A stretch of DNA of 64,000 nt from Oscillospiraceae bacterium. Its GTDB lineage: Bacteria > Bacillota > Clostridia > Oscillospirales > Oscillospiraceae. Below are positions 1 to 8,589 of this stretch, in pieces (within the stretch, counting starts at the first letter, position 1; every line of letters starts with the position of its first letter). Location of the stretch: the NCBI GenBank assembly GCA_017406005.1, contig JAFQZI010000150.1, positions 50,770-114,769 of the forward strand, written 5' to 3'. The position numbers were made by a program, and so were the translations under genes. A model generated the notes under the pieces. The model ran no database searches, was not told the DNA's origin, and worked only from the letters and a program-made list of their open reading frames with translations.

Positions 1-2
1 TG

Positions 3-1106
3 CGCGATAACGTTGCCAACAGCATCCACTGTGTCGTCGAATCACTCCAGCAAGGACAGCCGATGCCTTCCCTGCGGATCGGCCACGGCCTTTATACCTG
101 TGATCTTCGCAGTGCCAAAGGGAAAAAGCTTTTGGAAGATATGCAGAACTATAACGTCACACTGGAGTTTCAGATCAGTTCCAATGTCCGTCTGAACAAT
201 TTAAGCCATCTGGAAAAGCATCCTCTTCAGCAGTATCTGAAAGCCGGTGTGCGCTGCATTCAGGGCACTGACGGCGGTGCACTTTACGGCACGAATTCCA
301 TTGATGAGGAACTGAGTCTGGAGAAGTTGCTTGGCTTGACCCATGAAGAACTTTGCCGTATGCGGGATGTAGAAGACAGCATTCTCTTCGCGAGCCGCAG
401 TGTTTTTGAAGAAAAAGCAGCCGCCTTCCGGACTGTTTGTCCCGGAGGCGACACGGAATTATTCTATCGCAGAAAGCTCGAATGCGCCGGGCAGCTTGAC
501 CGAAATCTCTGGCAGGATTCCGGAAAGACCGATGCAGAGGAAGTGCTGAAGCAGCAGCTCAGGCCGCTTCCCGATGGATGCTTCCCGATCGTGATAGCAG
601 GCGGCAGCTTCAACAACAGCCAGCACCGCACAACGGTTAAGGCAGAGGATCGGGCTTTTCTGGACTCTTTTCTGGAACTTGCCGATCCTGTGAAGGTAGT
701 TTTCGTCGTGGGCCACACACTGACAGGGCAGGAAGGGTATCTGGTCCGTCAGGCTGCAGGCCGTTTCCGGACTTTTGCCATCGTACCGAATCGGATCACA
801 CATGCGGAAGAAAAACGGCTGTCAGAATCGGGCATCGGCATTCTTGTGTCGATTGAGAGTTCCGGAATGGGTCTGTATAAAAGCTTTGCCTATGAGATAT
901 TCAAACGAATGCCTTCTGCCCTGTTTGCCTTTGACGGGAATTCCGCAGCACTCAACCTGATTCAGGAGGCCCGAAACGGGCGGGAGAAATGCAAGATTTT
1001 TATTAATCCCCGCTCCCGCGGTCTCTCCGCCAAAGCAAAAATGCTGGAAGGCTATGTCCGTCCTTTACAGGATGCTGAAACCATCCTGCGGGAGCTGAAT
1101 TTATAA
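3..1106 (+). CDS. Adenosine deaminase-like protein (C-terminal part) with extra Rossmann-like domain; 5' end outside window
   Basis: The reading frame is open from base 3, so the gene starts upstream; the ATG at 63 lies inside the deaminase fold. The visible first ~130 residues match the second half of the adenosine deaminase barrel: RIGHGL, an SSN motif followed by RLNNL, HPLQQYLKAG, then GTDGGALYGT and SIDEELSLEKLLGLTHEEL. In adenosine deaminases the last strand usually reads TDDP, where the first Asp binds zinc and the second contacts substrate; here it is TDGG, so the second Asp is missing. About 170 further residues (from FPIVIAGGSFNN) form an alternating strand-helix region with VVFVVGHTLTGQEG and KCKIFINPRS, resembling a SLOG/TIR-like Rossmann fold, though I cannot assign it. 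Classical deaminases lack this tail. Substrate unknown. It is convergent with the dehydrogenase at 1172-2434. Confidence 0.7.
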   Translation, partial: RDNVANSIHCVVESLQQGQPMPSLRIGHGLYTCDLRSAKGKKLLEDMQNYNVTLEFQISSNVRLNNLSHLEKHPLQQYLKAGVRCIQGTDGGALYGTNSIDEELSLEKLLGLTHEELCRMRDVEDSILFASRSVFEEKAAAFRTVCPGGDTELFYRRKLECAGQLDRNLWQDSGKTDAEEVLKQQLRPLPDGCFPIVIAGGSFNNSQHRTTVKAEDRAFLDSFLELADPVKVVFVVGHTLTGQEGYLVRQAAGRFRTFAIVPNRITHAEEKRLSESGIGILVSIESSGMGLYKSFAYEIFKRMPSALFAFDGNSAALNLIQEARNGREKCKIFINPRSRGLSAKAKMLEGYVRPLQDAETILRELNL

Positions 1107-1122
1107 AAAGAATACGCAAATT

Positions 1123-1160
1123 GCAAAACGCCGCAGAGTGTCATCTCTGCGGCGTTTTGC
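1123..1160. terminator. Bidirectional intrinsic terminator
   Basis: A perfect 16-bp inverted repeat with a 6-base loop lies between two convergent genes. The arms start GCAAAACGCC and end GGCGTTTTGC, so each strand has a GC-rich stem ending in a T tract. Confidence 0.9.
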
Positions 1161-1171
1161 ATCCCGGTTTT

Positions 1172-2434
1172 TCAGTTCTGTGCTTTTGTCTCGAGAAGGT
1201 ATTTTTCTGCCTCTGCACTCCACAGGCCATGGTTGGCTTTGCAAAGCTCATCCAGTTTGGCAAAGAAAGGATCATCCTTTCCGAGCTTTTCAAAGTCTGC
1301 AATTGCGGTGAGCGGAAGCCGGATTCCGGTATAGATCAGTTTCTTGCTGCCCGGGATCTCCGGCAGATGCTTTGTTGCTTCGGGAACAGCATCAAGCCCG
1401 CCGATATGCGACACCAGAATGGACGGGTTGATTTTCCCCTCGTTCATCATGGCAACAGCTTCCTTCATGTCCTCCGTGTTGCCGCCTGACGTACCGACAA
1501 TATGCGTGGCTGCATAGTGGACATTGTAAAAGTTAAACTGTGCTTTGAAGTTCTTATCGCTTGGGCCGGAGAAGAAGTTCAGGCATCCGTCGTTGGCAAG
1601 GAGCTCATCTCCGAGCTCTACCATGGAGGCCACCGGTGTAAACACCAGCACATCATCATAACCCGTCCCGCCCGTGAGAGCCAGAAGTTCCGCCTTTGCA
1701 TCCTCACAGGCAACGGTGTTGAAATAATGCAGGGAAATTCCGTTCGCTGCGGCGTCCTCAACCGTCAGAAGCTGGGCAAGCCTGTCAAGCTGCTCCTGAC
1801 GCCTTCCCGTAACCACAAGCATGGACGGACGGCGGTCACAGTGAAGAATATAGTCTATCGCTGCCTGCCCCATCGGCCCGTTTCCGGCGAGCATGATCAT
1901 CTTTCCGCCTTCCCGGATACCCATATGGTGTACATAGCTGCCATACTTAGTGTGGTACATTGCATGGAAGGTTCCGATCACACAGCTGTAAGGTTCCGTC
2001 ATAGATCCGGCAAAAAAGCTATCACCGTCATACGGAATCAGGCAATTCATTTCCATTACTTCATTGGGGATGACAATGTATGTCGCATCTCCCCCGATAT
2101 AACGGTAGGAATAACCCGGTGCATCCAGGCTCCCCTTGTAGTTCAGGGCCGGCTGAATGATAAACCGATCTCCCGTTTTAAATTCATCTGCCCATTTGGA
2201 TCCGACCTTTACAATTTCCCCGCAGAACTCATGGCCGACCATAACAGGGTTCTCTGCTACATCTGCCGGCACGCGCTTATGGGCGCTTCCCTGCTTCGCC
2301 GCTTTATAGGTGGATGCGCAGAGGCTGTCGGAAATGACTTTCGCGAGGATTTCATCTTCCTTCATCTCCGGGAGGTCAAACTCCTCCAGCCGGAGATCCA
2401 TCTCCCCGTATAAACGGACTGCTCTTGTTTTCAT
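1172..2434 (-). CDS. Zinc-dependent alcohol/polyol dehydrogenase-like protein (L-sorbose-1-phosphate reductase type)
   Basis: A 420-residue medium-chain dehydrogenase. The N-terminal GroES-like half has the CAST segment at the usual zinc ligand site and GHEFCGEIVKVG, the conserved His-Glu pair of the catalytic zinc. The Rossmann half has LAGNGPMGQAAIDYI. The protein is longer than the usual ~350 residues and resembles the SorE/L-sorbose-1-phosphate reductase group, which reduces phosphorylated ketoses to polyols with NAD(P)H. The substrate is not proven. It is the last gene of the minus-strand cluster, 3 bp after the PHP gene, and is closed by the terminator at 1123-1160. Start ATG at 2434 is preceded by GAGAGGG. 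Confidence 0.75.
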   Translation of the reverse strand: MKTRAVRLYGEMDLRLEEFDLPEMKEDEILAKVISDSLCASTYKAAKQGSAHKRVPADVAENPVMVGHEFCGEIVKVGSKWADEFKTGDRFIIQPALNYKGSLDAPGYSYRYIGGDATYIVIPNEVMEMNCLIPYDGDSFFAGSMTEPYSCVIGTFHAMYHTKYGSYVHHMGIREGGKMIMLAGNGPMGQAAIDYILHCDRRPSMLVVTGRRQEQLDRLAQLLTVEDAAANGISLHYFNTVACEDAKAELLALTGGTGYDDVLVFTPVASMVELGDELLANDGCLNFFSGPSDKNFKAQFNFYNVHYAATHIVGTSGGNTEDMKEAVAMMNEGKINPSILVSHIGGLDAVPEATKHLPEIPGSKKLIYTGIRLPLTAIADFEKLGKDDPFFAKLDELCKANHGLWSAEAEKYLLETKAQN

Positions 2435-2437
2435 ACC

Positions 2438-3502
2438 TTAGCCCTCTCTTTCTCTCTCTACAAGTTCCCACGCCGCATCGACAAGATGGGCAAATTTGGG
2501 GTCTGCAAGCTGTTTGCAAATAAAGCTCTGTGAAGGGGAATTGATGTCTTCTCCCGAGATCTGCCTGAGCTGATACTTGTCACAAAGTGCCATCAGGCGG
2601 TCAAGCTGCTCCGGCGTATTGCGTGAAGGCATATAAGTCACAGCCGGGATGCCGACTTTCGGCAGGAAAGCAATCAGTTCATCCAGATAGTCATCTTCAA
2701 ATTTTGCCGCTTTCTTGTCCCCGGTCGGTGAATTCGTCACATCCCCGAGGTACGGATAGCAGAGTATCGCATCGACATCTCTTGCAAAACCGATCGCATC
2801 CGAAAGCTTCATCAGTTCATCTGTCGGTTCGATATATACGTCGTGAATCAGCCCTGCCTTGTACTGGCCCAGCAGCTTATACTGTTCTTCTTCCGTCCCG
2901 TCAGGAATCACTTTTTTTGCAAGTGCAAACAACAGATGCCTCTCCGTTACGCTGCCTCCGTTCCGATATTCCGAGAGCGGAAGTACGTCATTTTCAAAAT
3001 CCAGTGCTATTCCCGTCTTCTCTTTGATATTCGCCAGCATCAAGATATTCCTGGCATTTCTGCGCTCCCGATACGGTTTCAGAAAGTCTGCTGTCTGTTC
3101 AAAGTATCTCTCCCGGATGCTGTGAAATGTCATATAGGCTACTCCGCACTGATCCGGATTATTGATGCGCCGCTGGGCAAAAGGAGTATCTTTCCAGCTG
3201 ATCCGCATTTCCACTCCGCACGTGGAACCGACACCGGCAAGTGCTGCCGCTTTTCGGAATTCGGAAGCGCCGCCGATGCTGTCATGATCCATAATCCCCG
3301 CAGTGGACAATCCCGCCCTCCTTGCAGCCCAGACAGCTGCTGTCGGAGAATAGGGAGAAAAGGAAAACGTTGTATGGATATGGTTGTTGGAGTATTGCGG
3401 AAGTCCGGTCGGTTTTTCTTTCTCCTCTGCAAGAAGGATCTTCAGGTTTTCAAGCCTCTGTTCCGCTGTTTCCGCATTCAGAAAAGTAATTTCTCTGTCC
3501 AT
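2438..3502 (-). CDS. PHP-domain phosphoesterase-like protein
   Basis: A 354-residue protein with the PHP metal-site signature NNHIHTTFSFS (HxH plus downstream residues), GIMDHDSIGG and a later CGVEMRIS. PHP proteins are metal-dependent phosphoesterases or related hydrolases. The ~45 residues before the HxH are an extension. It lies between an SDR and a dehydrogenase with only 3-7 bp spacing, so it should act in the same carbohydrate pathway, perhaps on a sugar phosphate; that is inference. The start ATG at 3502 has only a weak ribosome site and may depend on translational coupling to the upstream SDR. Confidence 0.65.
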   Translation of the reverse strand: MDREITFLNAETAEQRLENLKILLAEEKEKPTGLPQYSNNHIHTTFSFSPYSPTAAVWAARRAGLSTAGIMDHDSIGGASEFRKAAALAGVGSTCGVEMRISWKDTPFAQRRINNPDQCGVAYMTFHSIRERYFEQTADFLKPYRERRNARNILMLANIKEKTGIALDFENDVLPLSEYRNGGSVTERHLLFALAKKVIPDGTEEEQYKLLGQYKAGLIHDVYIEPTDELMKLSDAIGFARDVDAILCYPYLGDVTNSPTGDKKAAKFEDDYLDELIAFLPKVGIPAVTYMPSRNTPEQLDRLMALCDKYQLRQISGEDINSPSQSFICKQLADPKFAHLVDAAWELVEREREG

Positions 3503-3509
3503 GGCAGTC

Positions 3510-4382
3510 TTAGTTCAGCATGGTCTGCCCGCCGGTTACCGGGATAGCCTGGCCGGTTTCAAATGTCTGCTCCACACAGTAGAAAATAGCCTTGGCCACA
3601 TCTTCCGGTGTGCACCCGCGGCGAATGGGGGACTTGGAGAGATAGTATTCTTTCACATCCTCCACTGTCTTTGCGCCGGGAACTTTTCCTGCATTCAGAT
3701 ACTGGACGAAAAGTCCTTTTTCCGGATCCGACCACAGCGGGCCGTCATAATAGTTGCCGGGGCAGATGGAATTCACCTTGATCTGCCAGGGGACAAGCTC
3801 CAGCGCAAAACTCTGGGTGAGTCCGATTCCTCCGAATTTCCCTCCGGCATAGGCAAAATTCGCTTTGGAGCCCACCAGCCCGGATTTGGAGTTGATCTGT
3901 ACAATGTCATACCAGCGTGTCGGATCAGCCTCATACTCGGCCTTCATAATTTCGCTGACGTACTTTGCACACAGAAAATACCCGTTATAATTGATTTTCG
4001 TGACCTGCTCAAAATTCTCCGGAGTCATATCATGCAGGCTTCCTGCTTTCAGCACCCCGGCATTGGACACAAACAGATCGATCCCTCCGAAGTGTTCCAC
4101 AGCCTTAATCATCAGGTTCTCTACGGAAGCGGGGTCGGACACATCGCACTGCGCAAAAAAGCTGTGCTCTCCGAGTTCCTGCACTGCAGCAAGCCCCTGT
4201 TTTTCACCCCGGTTGGCGATTACAACCTGCGCCCCTTCACGAATCAGTGCCTTTGCAATTCCGAATCCGAATCCCTGAGCGCCGCCTGTCACAACCGCAA
4301 TCTTGCCGGACAGTCTTCCCGGGTAGGATGGTCTTTCACTAATATGCGATGCCGCATATACTTTTGCTTCTTCAAAAGTCAT
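3510..4382 (-). CDS. Short-chain dehydrogenase/reductase (SDR)
   Basis: A 290-residue classical SDR. The cofactor motif VVTGGAQGFGFGIAKA starts near residue 30, followed by VSNAGVL, the catalytic Ser in NSKSG and the Tyr/Lys motif YAGGK (the family usually shows YxxxK). The C-terminal VTGGQTMLN is typical of SDRs. The ~28 residues before the nucleotide-binding motif are an extension. Together with the adjacent class II aldolase it resembles a split form of the bifunctional aldolase/dehydrogenases of the RhaD-YuxG type, in which an aldolase domain is fused to an SDR; that parallel is inference. Start ATG with GAAGGA 7 bases upstream. Confidence 0.8.
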   Translation of the reverse strand: MTFEEAKVYAASHISERPSYPGRLSGKIAVVTGGAQGFGFGIAKALIREGAQVVIANRGEKQGLAAVQELGEHSFFAQCDVSDPASVENLMIKAVEHFGGIDLFVSNAGVLKAGSLHDMTPENFEQVTKINYNGYFLCAKYVSEIMKAEYEADPTRWYDIVQINSKSGLVGSKANFAYAGGKFGGIGLTQSFALELVPWQIKVNSICPGNYYDGPLWSDPEKGLFVQYLNAGKVPGAKTVEDVKEYYLSKSPIRRGCTPEDVAKAIFYCVEQTFETGQAIPVTGGQTMLN

Positions 4383-4408
4383 GGCTCGTTCCTTCTTTCT
4401 GTATTATT

Positions 4409-5242
4409 TCAGGCTTTTTTCTTTCGATACGACTCTGCTTCCCAGTTCAGGATAAAATCAACCAGTTCCTTTTTCAAGGGGAGGGATCCGCCGAAAGCTT
4501 TTGCGTACCAGTTGATTTTCTGCGCGTCCCGATACAGAAGACGTGCATTGTCCGTGTCCGGAAGCGTAGGCCCGACTCCGCAATATACAATATGATCAGG
4601 CGTGAATGGTTTGGAAAGATCCACATCCTCCAATTCTTCCGGAAGCTCTCCCGGAAGCTGTGCCTTTAACACGTCCATCATCCCCTGCAGCAGCTTTTCC
4701 AGCTCTTCCGGTGTTTCGGCTGCATAGAATACGCCGTGGTTCTGCAGTAGCACCGTGTCGGTGTCCGGGCCGATCTGGTCCGAAAGCAGCTTTGCCAGGG
4801 TGTATCCCGGTTTGCAGGCATTCACCCAGATTGCACTTGGGAAAAGTTCCCTTGCGGTTTTTTCTCCCGCAATCCCGCAGGTCAGCCCGTTAACAAGTGC
4901 GGGATGGAGATGGAGCACATAGCGCTGCGGGAAAAGTGCATGCAGCAGTGCTTCCACGCTGGGGCGCTTCTGCTCTTCTCCGGGCAGTTTTGCTGCGCTG
5001 ACATCTGCGAGGAACATCGCTTCCCGCTCCCGATCGGAGGCGGGATATTCTTTTTTCAGAACCGCAAGCAGTTTCTCAAGATCCATCGCTACAAAATTCT
5101 CTGCCTGAATGGTGCTGAGGCTGCAGCCGGATCCTTTCACATAGAGCACACCGTTTTCCTTCATGGAGGTGTTGCCGCCGCCTGCCAGAACCAGTTCCGG
5201 ATCCGATCCGTATTTTCTGGAAAACTCAACCAATTCTTTCAT
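4409..5242 (-). CDS. Class II aldolase/adducin-family protein (RhaD-like)
   Basis: A 277-residue class II aldolase-type protein. AGGGNTSMKENG and VKGSGCSL near the N-terminus are the phosphate/substrate loops of the family. HLHPALVNGL carries the HxH zinc ligands and LLQNHGVFYAAE the third His. Such enzymes cleave sugar phosphates such as rhamnulose-1-phosphate or fuculose-1-phosphate into dihydroxyacetone phosphate and an aldehyde. The substrate cannot be read from sequence. It is followed after 26 bp by the SDR, matching the aldolase-SDR order of YuxG-type fusions. Ribosome site GGAG 8 bases before the ATG. Confidence 0.78.
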   Translation of the reverse strand: MKELVEFSRKYGSDPELVLAGGGNTSMKENGVLYVKGSGCSLSTIQAENFVAMDLEKLLAVLKKEYPASDREREAMFLADVSAAKLPGEEQKRPSVEALLHALFPQRYVLHLHPALVNGLTCGIAGEKTARELFPSAIWVNACKPGYTLAKLLSDQIGPDTDTVLLQNHGVFYAAETPEELEKLLQGMMDVLKAQLPGELPEELEDVDLSKPFTPDHIVYCGVGPTLPDTDNARLLYRDAQKINWYAKAFGGSLPLKKELVDFILNWEAESYRKKKA

Positions 5243-5259
5243 CTTTTTTCTCCGTTCCG

Positions 5260-6108
5260 TCAGTACATCTGATCTTCGATTGCTTTCTCAATGATCAGGT
5301 TATCTGCCTTCCCCGTCCGGAAAGACAGATAGGAATACAGTGTGTCTATAATGGTCAGCTCCGCAATCCGCGAAGAAATCGCCACAATCCGGTACCTCGT
5401 TTCATTGGCCGCAGTATACAGCGAAAGATCTGCAAGCTCCGTGAGCGGTGATTTTCCCATCGAGCTCAGGCTGATGACAGTTGCTCCGTTGTTTTTCGCA
5501 AGCCGGGTATTGTCCACCACAACCTTAGAGGATCCCGAATGGCTGATGGCGAATACGGCATCTCCCTCTCCGGCGAACGCTGCCGTGATGGTCTGCAGGT
5601 TGACGTCTGACAGCGCATGCGCATCCAGGCCCAGCCGGAGGAATTTATGCTGCACGTCTGCCGCAACTGCTGCGCTTCCCCCCACTCCGAAGATAAAGAT
5701 TCTCTTTGCTTTCAGAAGCGTCTCAGCGGCTTTTTCCATCGTTGCCGTATCAATGCTCGTTCTGGTGAGGGATATTGCATCCGACGCCGCTCCGAATACC
5801 TTCTGCACGGCGGTCGCCATGCTGTCCTCTGCCGTGACCTCTTCCCCTGAGAGGGAAACCGAAGCGCTGATGCTTTGGATCAGCGCAATCTTCAGGGCCT
5901 GGTAACCGGAAAACCCCAGATTTCTGCAGGCCCTGACAACTGTCGGCTCAGAGACTCCGCAACAATCCGCCAGAGCACTGACGGACAGATTGATGACTTC
6001 TTCCGGGCAGTCTGCAATATACTCAGCAACCAGTGCTTCCGATTTGCTGAGCTCCGGGATCATGCTGCGGATTTTGAAGCCGAGTGCGGAATCCTCTCTC
6101 TGCATCAT
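5260..6108 (-). CDS. RpiR/MurR-family transcriptional regulator
   Basis: 282 residues. The N-terminal ~75 residues form an HTH_6 DNA-binding domain (LSVSALADCCGVSEPTVVRA), followed by a SIS sugar-phosphate-binding domain (~residues 105-250) with FIFGVGGSAAVAAD and FAISHSGSSKVVVD. RpiR proteins sense phosphosugars or related intermediates. The start overlaps the stop of the E1 gene by 4 bp, so it is translated with the dehydrogenase complex. It is the only regulator in the cluster, and the promoter before E2 contains two HexR-like palindromes (11273-11287 and 11306-11320). Autoregulation of the whole cluster is therefore the simplest model. Confidence 0.85.
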   Translation of the reverse strand: MMQREDSALGFKIRSMIPELSKSEALVAEYIADCPEEVINLSVSALADCCGVSEPTVVRACRNLGFSGYQALKIALIQSISASVSLSGEEVTAEDSMATAVQKVFGAASDAISLTRTSIDTATMEKAAETLLKAKRIFIFGVGGSAAVAADVQHKFLRLGLDAHALSDVNLQTITAAFAGEGDAVFAISHSGSSKVVVDNTRLAKNNGATVISLSSMGKSPLTELADLSLYTAANETRYRIVAISSRIAELTIIDTLYSYLSFRTGKADNLIIEKAIEDQMY

Positions 6109-8576
6109 ACGCCCTTCTTCTCGCGTCTGATCTGTTCAACGGGAGTGAAGTTGTGGGCTGGTTTGGTGATGCCGAGAGGCATAATTTTCTGATCGATTGC
6201 GTCAAGGATCCACTGTGCCTGCGGGAAGAATTCCTTCTCCAGTTCCGCACATGGGGTAATCCAGTTCTGTGCACCGATCAGCACGGGAGGCGCGTCAAGG
6301 TAGTTGAAGCAGAGCTCCGTGATATTCCGGGCAACATCGTTCAGATGGCTGCCTCTTGCACAGGCATCTGACGCAAGTACGATCTTCCCCGTCTTCTTGA
6401 CAGAAGCCACAACCTTTTCATAGTTGAAAGGCACCAGACTGCGTGCATCGATGATCTCGGCTGAAATGCCGTATTTCTCTTCCAGCTCTTTTGCTGCTTT
6501 CATAGCGGAATAGAGCGTTGCGCCGACGGTCAGAATCGTAATGTCCGATCCGGCACGCTTGATGTCCGGTTCGCCGATTTCAATTTCATAACTCTCTGCG
6601 GGTACCGTGCGGAACTCATCGCCCTTCCCGTAAAGCCTCTGGCTCTCAAAGAAGAGTACCGGGTCTGTTCCGTTGAGCGCGGCTGTCATCAGGCCTTTTG
6701 CGTCATACGGTGTAGCCGGGAATACAACCTTCAGCCCGGGAACATGTGCAGCAAGGCTCGTCCAGTCCTGTGAATGCTGGGCGCCGTAAAGGGCACCGAC
6801 AGAGATTCTCAGAACAACAGGCATTTTGATCTGGCCGGCAGTCATGCTCTGCCACTTTGCAAGCTGGTTGAAGATCTCATCACCTGCTCTGCCCATAAAG
6901 TCAGCGTACATCAGCTCAATTACGCACCGACCGCCGAGCATGGCATATCCCACGCCGGAAGAAACGATCGTTGCCTCGGAAATCGGGCTGTTGAACAGAC
7001 GGTGGAATGGGATGGATTCATACATGCCCGTGTAAACACCGAAAGCACCGCCCCATTCCCGTACGTCCTCACCGTAGGAGACGAGAGTCGGATCCTCATA
7101 GAATTTATCAAAAATCGGCTCGAAAATAGCATCTCTGTAGCTGTAAACCGTGCTGGCAGGAACCGGTGTTCCGTCTTCTTTAAAAGCGTAATGTGCTTTC
7201 TTCTGAATCTTCTTCCAGCGGGAGTTCTCTTCCTTCGGCCCGAAGACATCCGGCTCTCTGTCTGCCATTTTTGCAATCTTTTCATTGGAGAACATGTATT
7301 TCTCAATGGCATCCGGCTCTTTCTCAAAGTCCATCCGAGGGGAAATCTTCTCATCCACCGCGAGCAGGAAGGCATCCGCAATATTGCCCGTTACTTCGGC
7401 TTCCAAAGCTGCAAAATCGTCTTCCGAGGCAATTCCGGCTTCCAGAAGCTCTGCCTTAAAGGTCTGGATGCTGTCCAGCTTCTGCCAGGCTTCAATTTCT
7501 TCTCTGGAACGATATGCGTTCTGATCAGAAGGCGAATGCCCGCTGTAACGGTATGTCACCACGTCGAGAAGCACCGGGCCTTCTCCGCTCTTTACAAGCG
7601 GCAGCTTCCTGTCATAAGCGTCCACTACTGCGAGAGGATTCATTCCGTTGATACGTTCTGCATGCATCTGGTTTACCGCAACTCCCGCTCCGAGACGTGC
7701 GACATTGTGGTATGCCATCGTTTCCCCGTTGGTACGACCGCCCATGGCGTATCCGTTATCCATAATGTTGAACAGGATCGGCAGGTTTCCTTTGAAGCCT
7801 TCTTCCCACAGTGTGGTGTACTGATCCATTGCAGAGAAGTTCATCGATTCATAGACCGGTCCGCAGCCGATGGAGCCGTCCCCGATGTTGCACACTACAA
7901 TGCCGTCTTCTTTGTTGACTTTCTTGTAAAGAGCACCACCGGCGGAGATCGGTCCGGACCCGCCGACGATCGCGTTGTTGGGGTAGATCCCGAACGGGAC
8001 AAAGAAAAGATGCATGGAGTTGCCGAGACCCTTGGACAGGCCGGTTTCTCTGCCGAAGAGCTCTGCAATCAGCCCGTACAGGAAGAAACGAACGGCAAGT
8101 TTTCTGGTGTCCGTTTCGTTGCAGTGCTCTTTTACCACATTGAGAATTTTCCCGTCAAAAACGCCTTCAATTCTTTTTTTCAGTTCCTCTTCGGGCAGCT
8201 TCTCGATGGAGGAAAGCCCCTTTGCCAGCACTTCACCGTGACTGCGGTGGCTGCCGAAAATAAAGTCTTCGGGGCGGAGGCTGAATGCCTCGCCGACTGC
8301 CGCCGCTTCTTCTCCGATATAAAGGTGAGCCGGGCCCGTGTACATGTATTCCACACCGTTGAAGTTCTTCTTGGTGCGCACGGAGAGCAGCATGTTTTCA
8401 AACTCACGGATATAACGCATATCACGCCAGATTGTGAGCAGATCTTCTTTGGTGAATCTTCCGCTTTCAAACTGCTCTTTTACTGTCTTCTTATAAGCAA
8501 AAACCGGGATATCTTCAAAATGGATATCTTTTTCGCTGAAAATCTGTTGAGGATCGTAAAATTGTTCCTTAGACAT
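6105..8576 (-). CDS. 2-oxo acid dehydrogenase E1 component, alpha and beta subunits fused
   Basis: An 823-residue thiamine diphosphate enzyme joining E1alpha (about residues 35-420) and E1beta (about 490-823) in one chain. E1alpha shows SHRSHGEVLAKG, ELFGRETGLSKG and the TPP motif GDGS...DNGYAMGG (about 232-275). E1beta shows SYGEDVREWGGAFGVY with the catalytic Glu region. An insertion of about 45 residues precedes ELFGRETG. It would decarboxylate a 2-oxo acid, or acetoin, and pass the acyl group to the lipoyl-E2 encoded upstream. Substrate unknown: pyruvate, branched-chain 2-oxo acids and acetoin are all possible. The ATG at 8576 has AAGGAG 9 bases upstream; the in-frame ATG at 8633 lies inside the lpd gene and has no such site. 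Confidence 0.85.
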   Translation of the reverse strand: MSKEQFYDPQQIFSEKDIHFEDIPVFAYKKTVKEQFESGRFTKEDLLTIWRDMRYIREFENMLLSVRTKKNFNGVEYMYTGPAHLYIGEEAAAVGEAFSLRPEDFIFGSHRSHGEVLAKGLSSIEKLPEEELKKRIEGVFDGKILNVVKEHCNETDTRKLAVRFFLYGLIAELFGRETGLSKGLGNSMHLFFVPFGIYPNNAIVGGSGPISAGGALYKKVNKEDGIVVCNIGDGSIGCGPVYESMNFSAMDQYTTLWEEGFKGNLPILFNIMDNGYAMGGRTNGETMAYHNVARLGAGVAVNQMHAERINGMNPLAVVDAYDRKLPLVKSGEGPVLLDVVTYRYSGHSPSDQNAYRSREEIEAWQKLDSIQTFKAELLEAGIASEDDFAALEAEVTGNIADAFLLAVDEKISPRMDFEKEPDAIEKYMFSNEKIAKMADREPDVFGPKEENSRWKKIQKKAHYAFKEDGTPVPASTVYSYRDAIFEPIFDKFYEDPTLVSYGEDVREWGGAFGVYTGMYESIPFHRLFNSPISEATIVSSGVGYAMLGGRCVIELMYADFMGRAGDEIFNQLAKWQSMTAGQIKMPVVLRISVGALYGAQHSQDWTSLAAHVPGLKVVFPATPYDAKGLMTAALNGTDPVLFFESQRLYGKGDEFRTVPAESYEIEIGEPDIKRAGSDITILTVGATLYSAMKAAKELEEKYGISAEIIDARSLVPFNYEKVVASVKKTGKIVLASDACARGSHLNDVARNITELCFNYLDAPPVLIGAQNWITPCAELEKEFFPQAQWILDAIDQKIMPLGITKPAHNFTPVEQIRREKKGV

Positions 8577-8589
8577 TTCTTTTCTCTCC

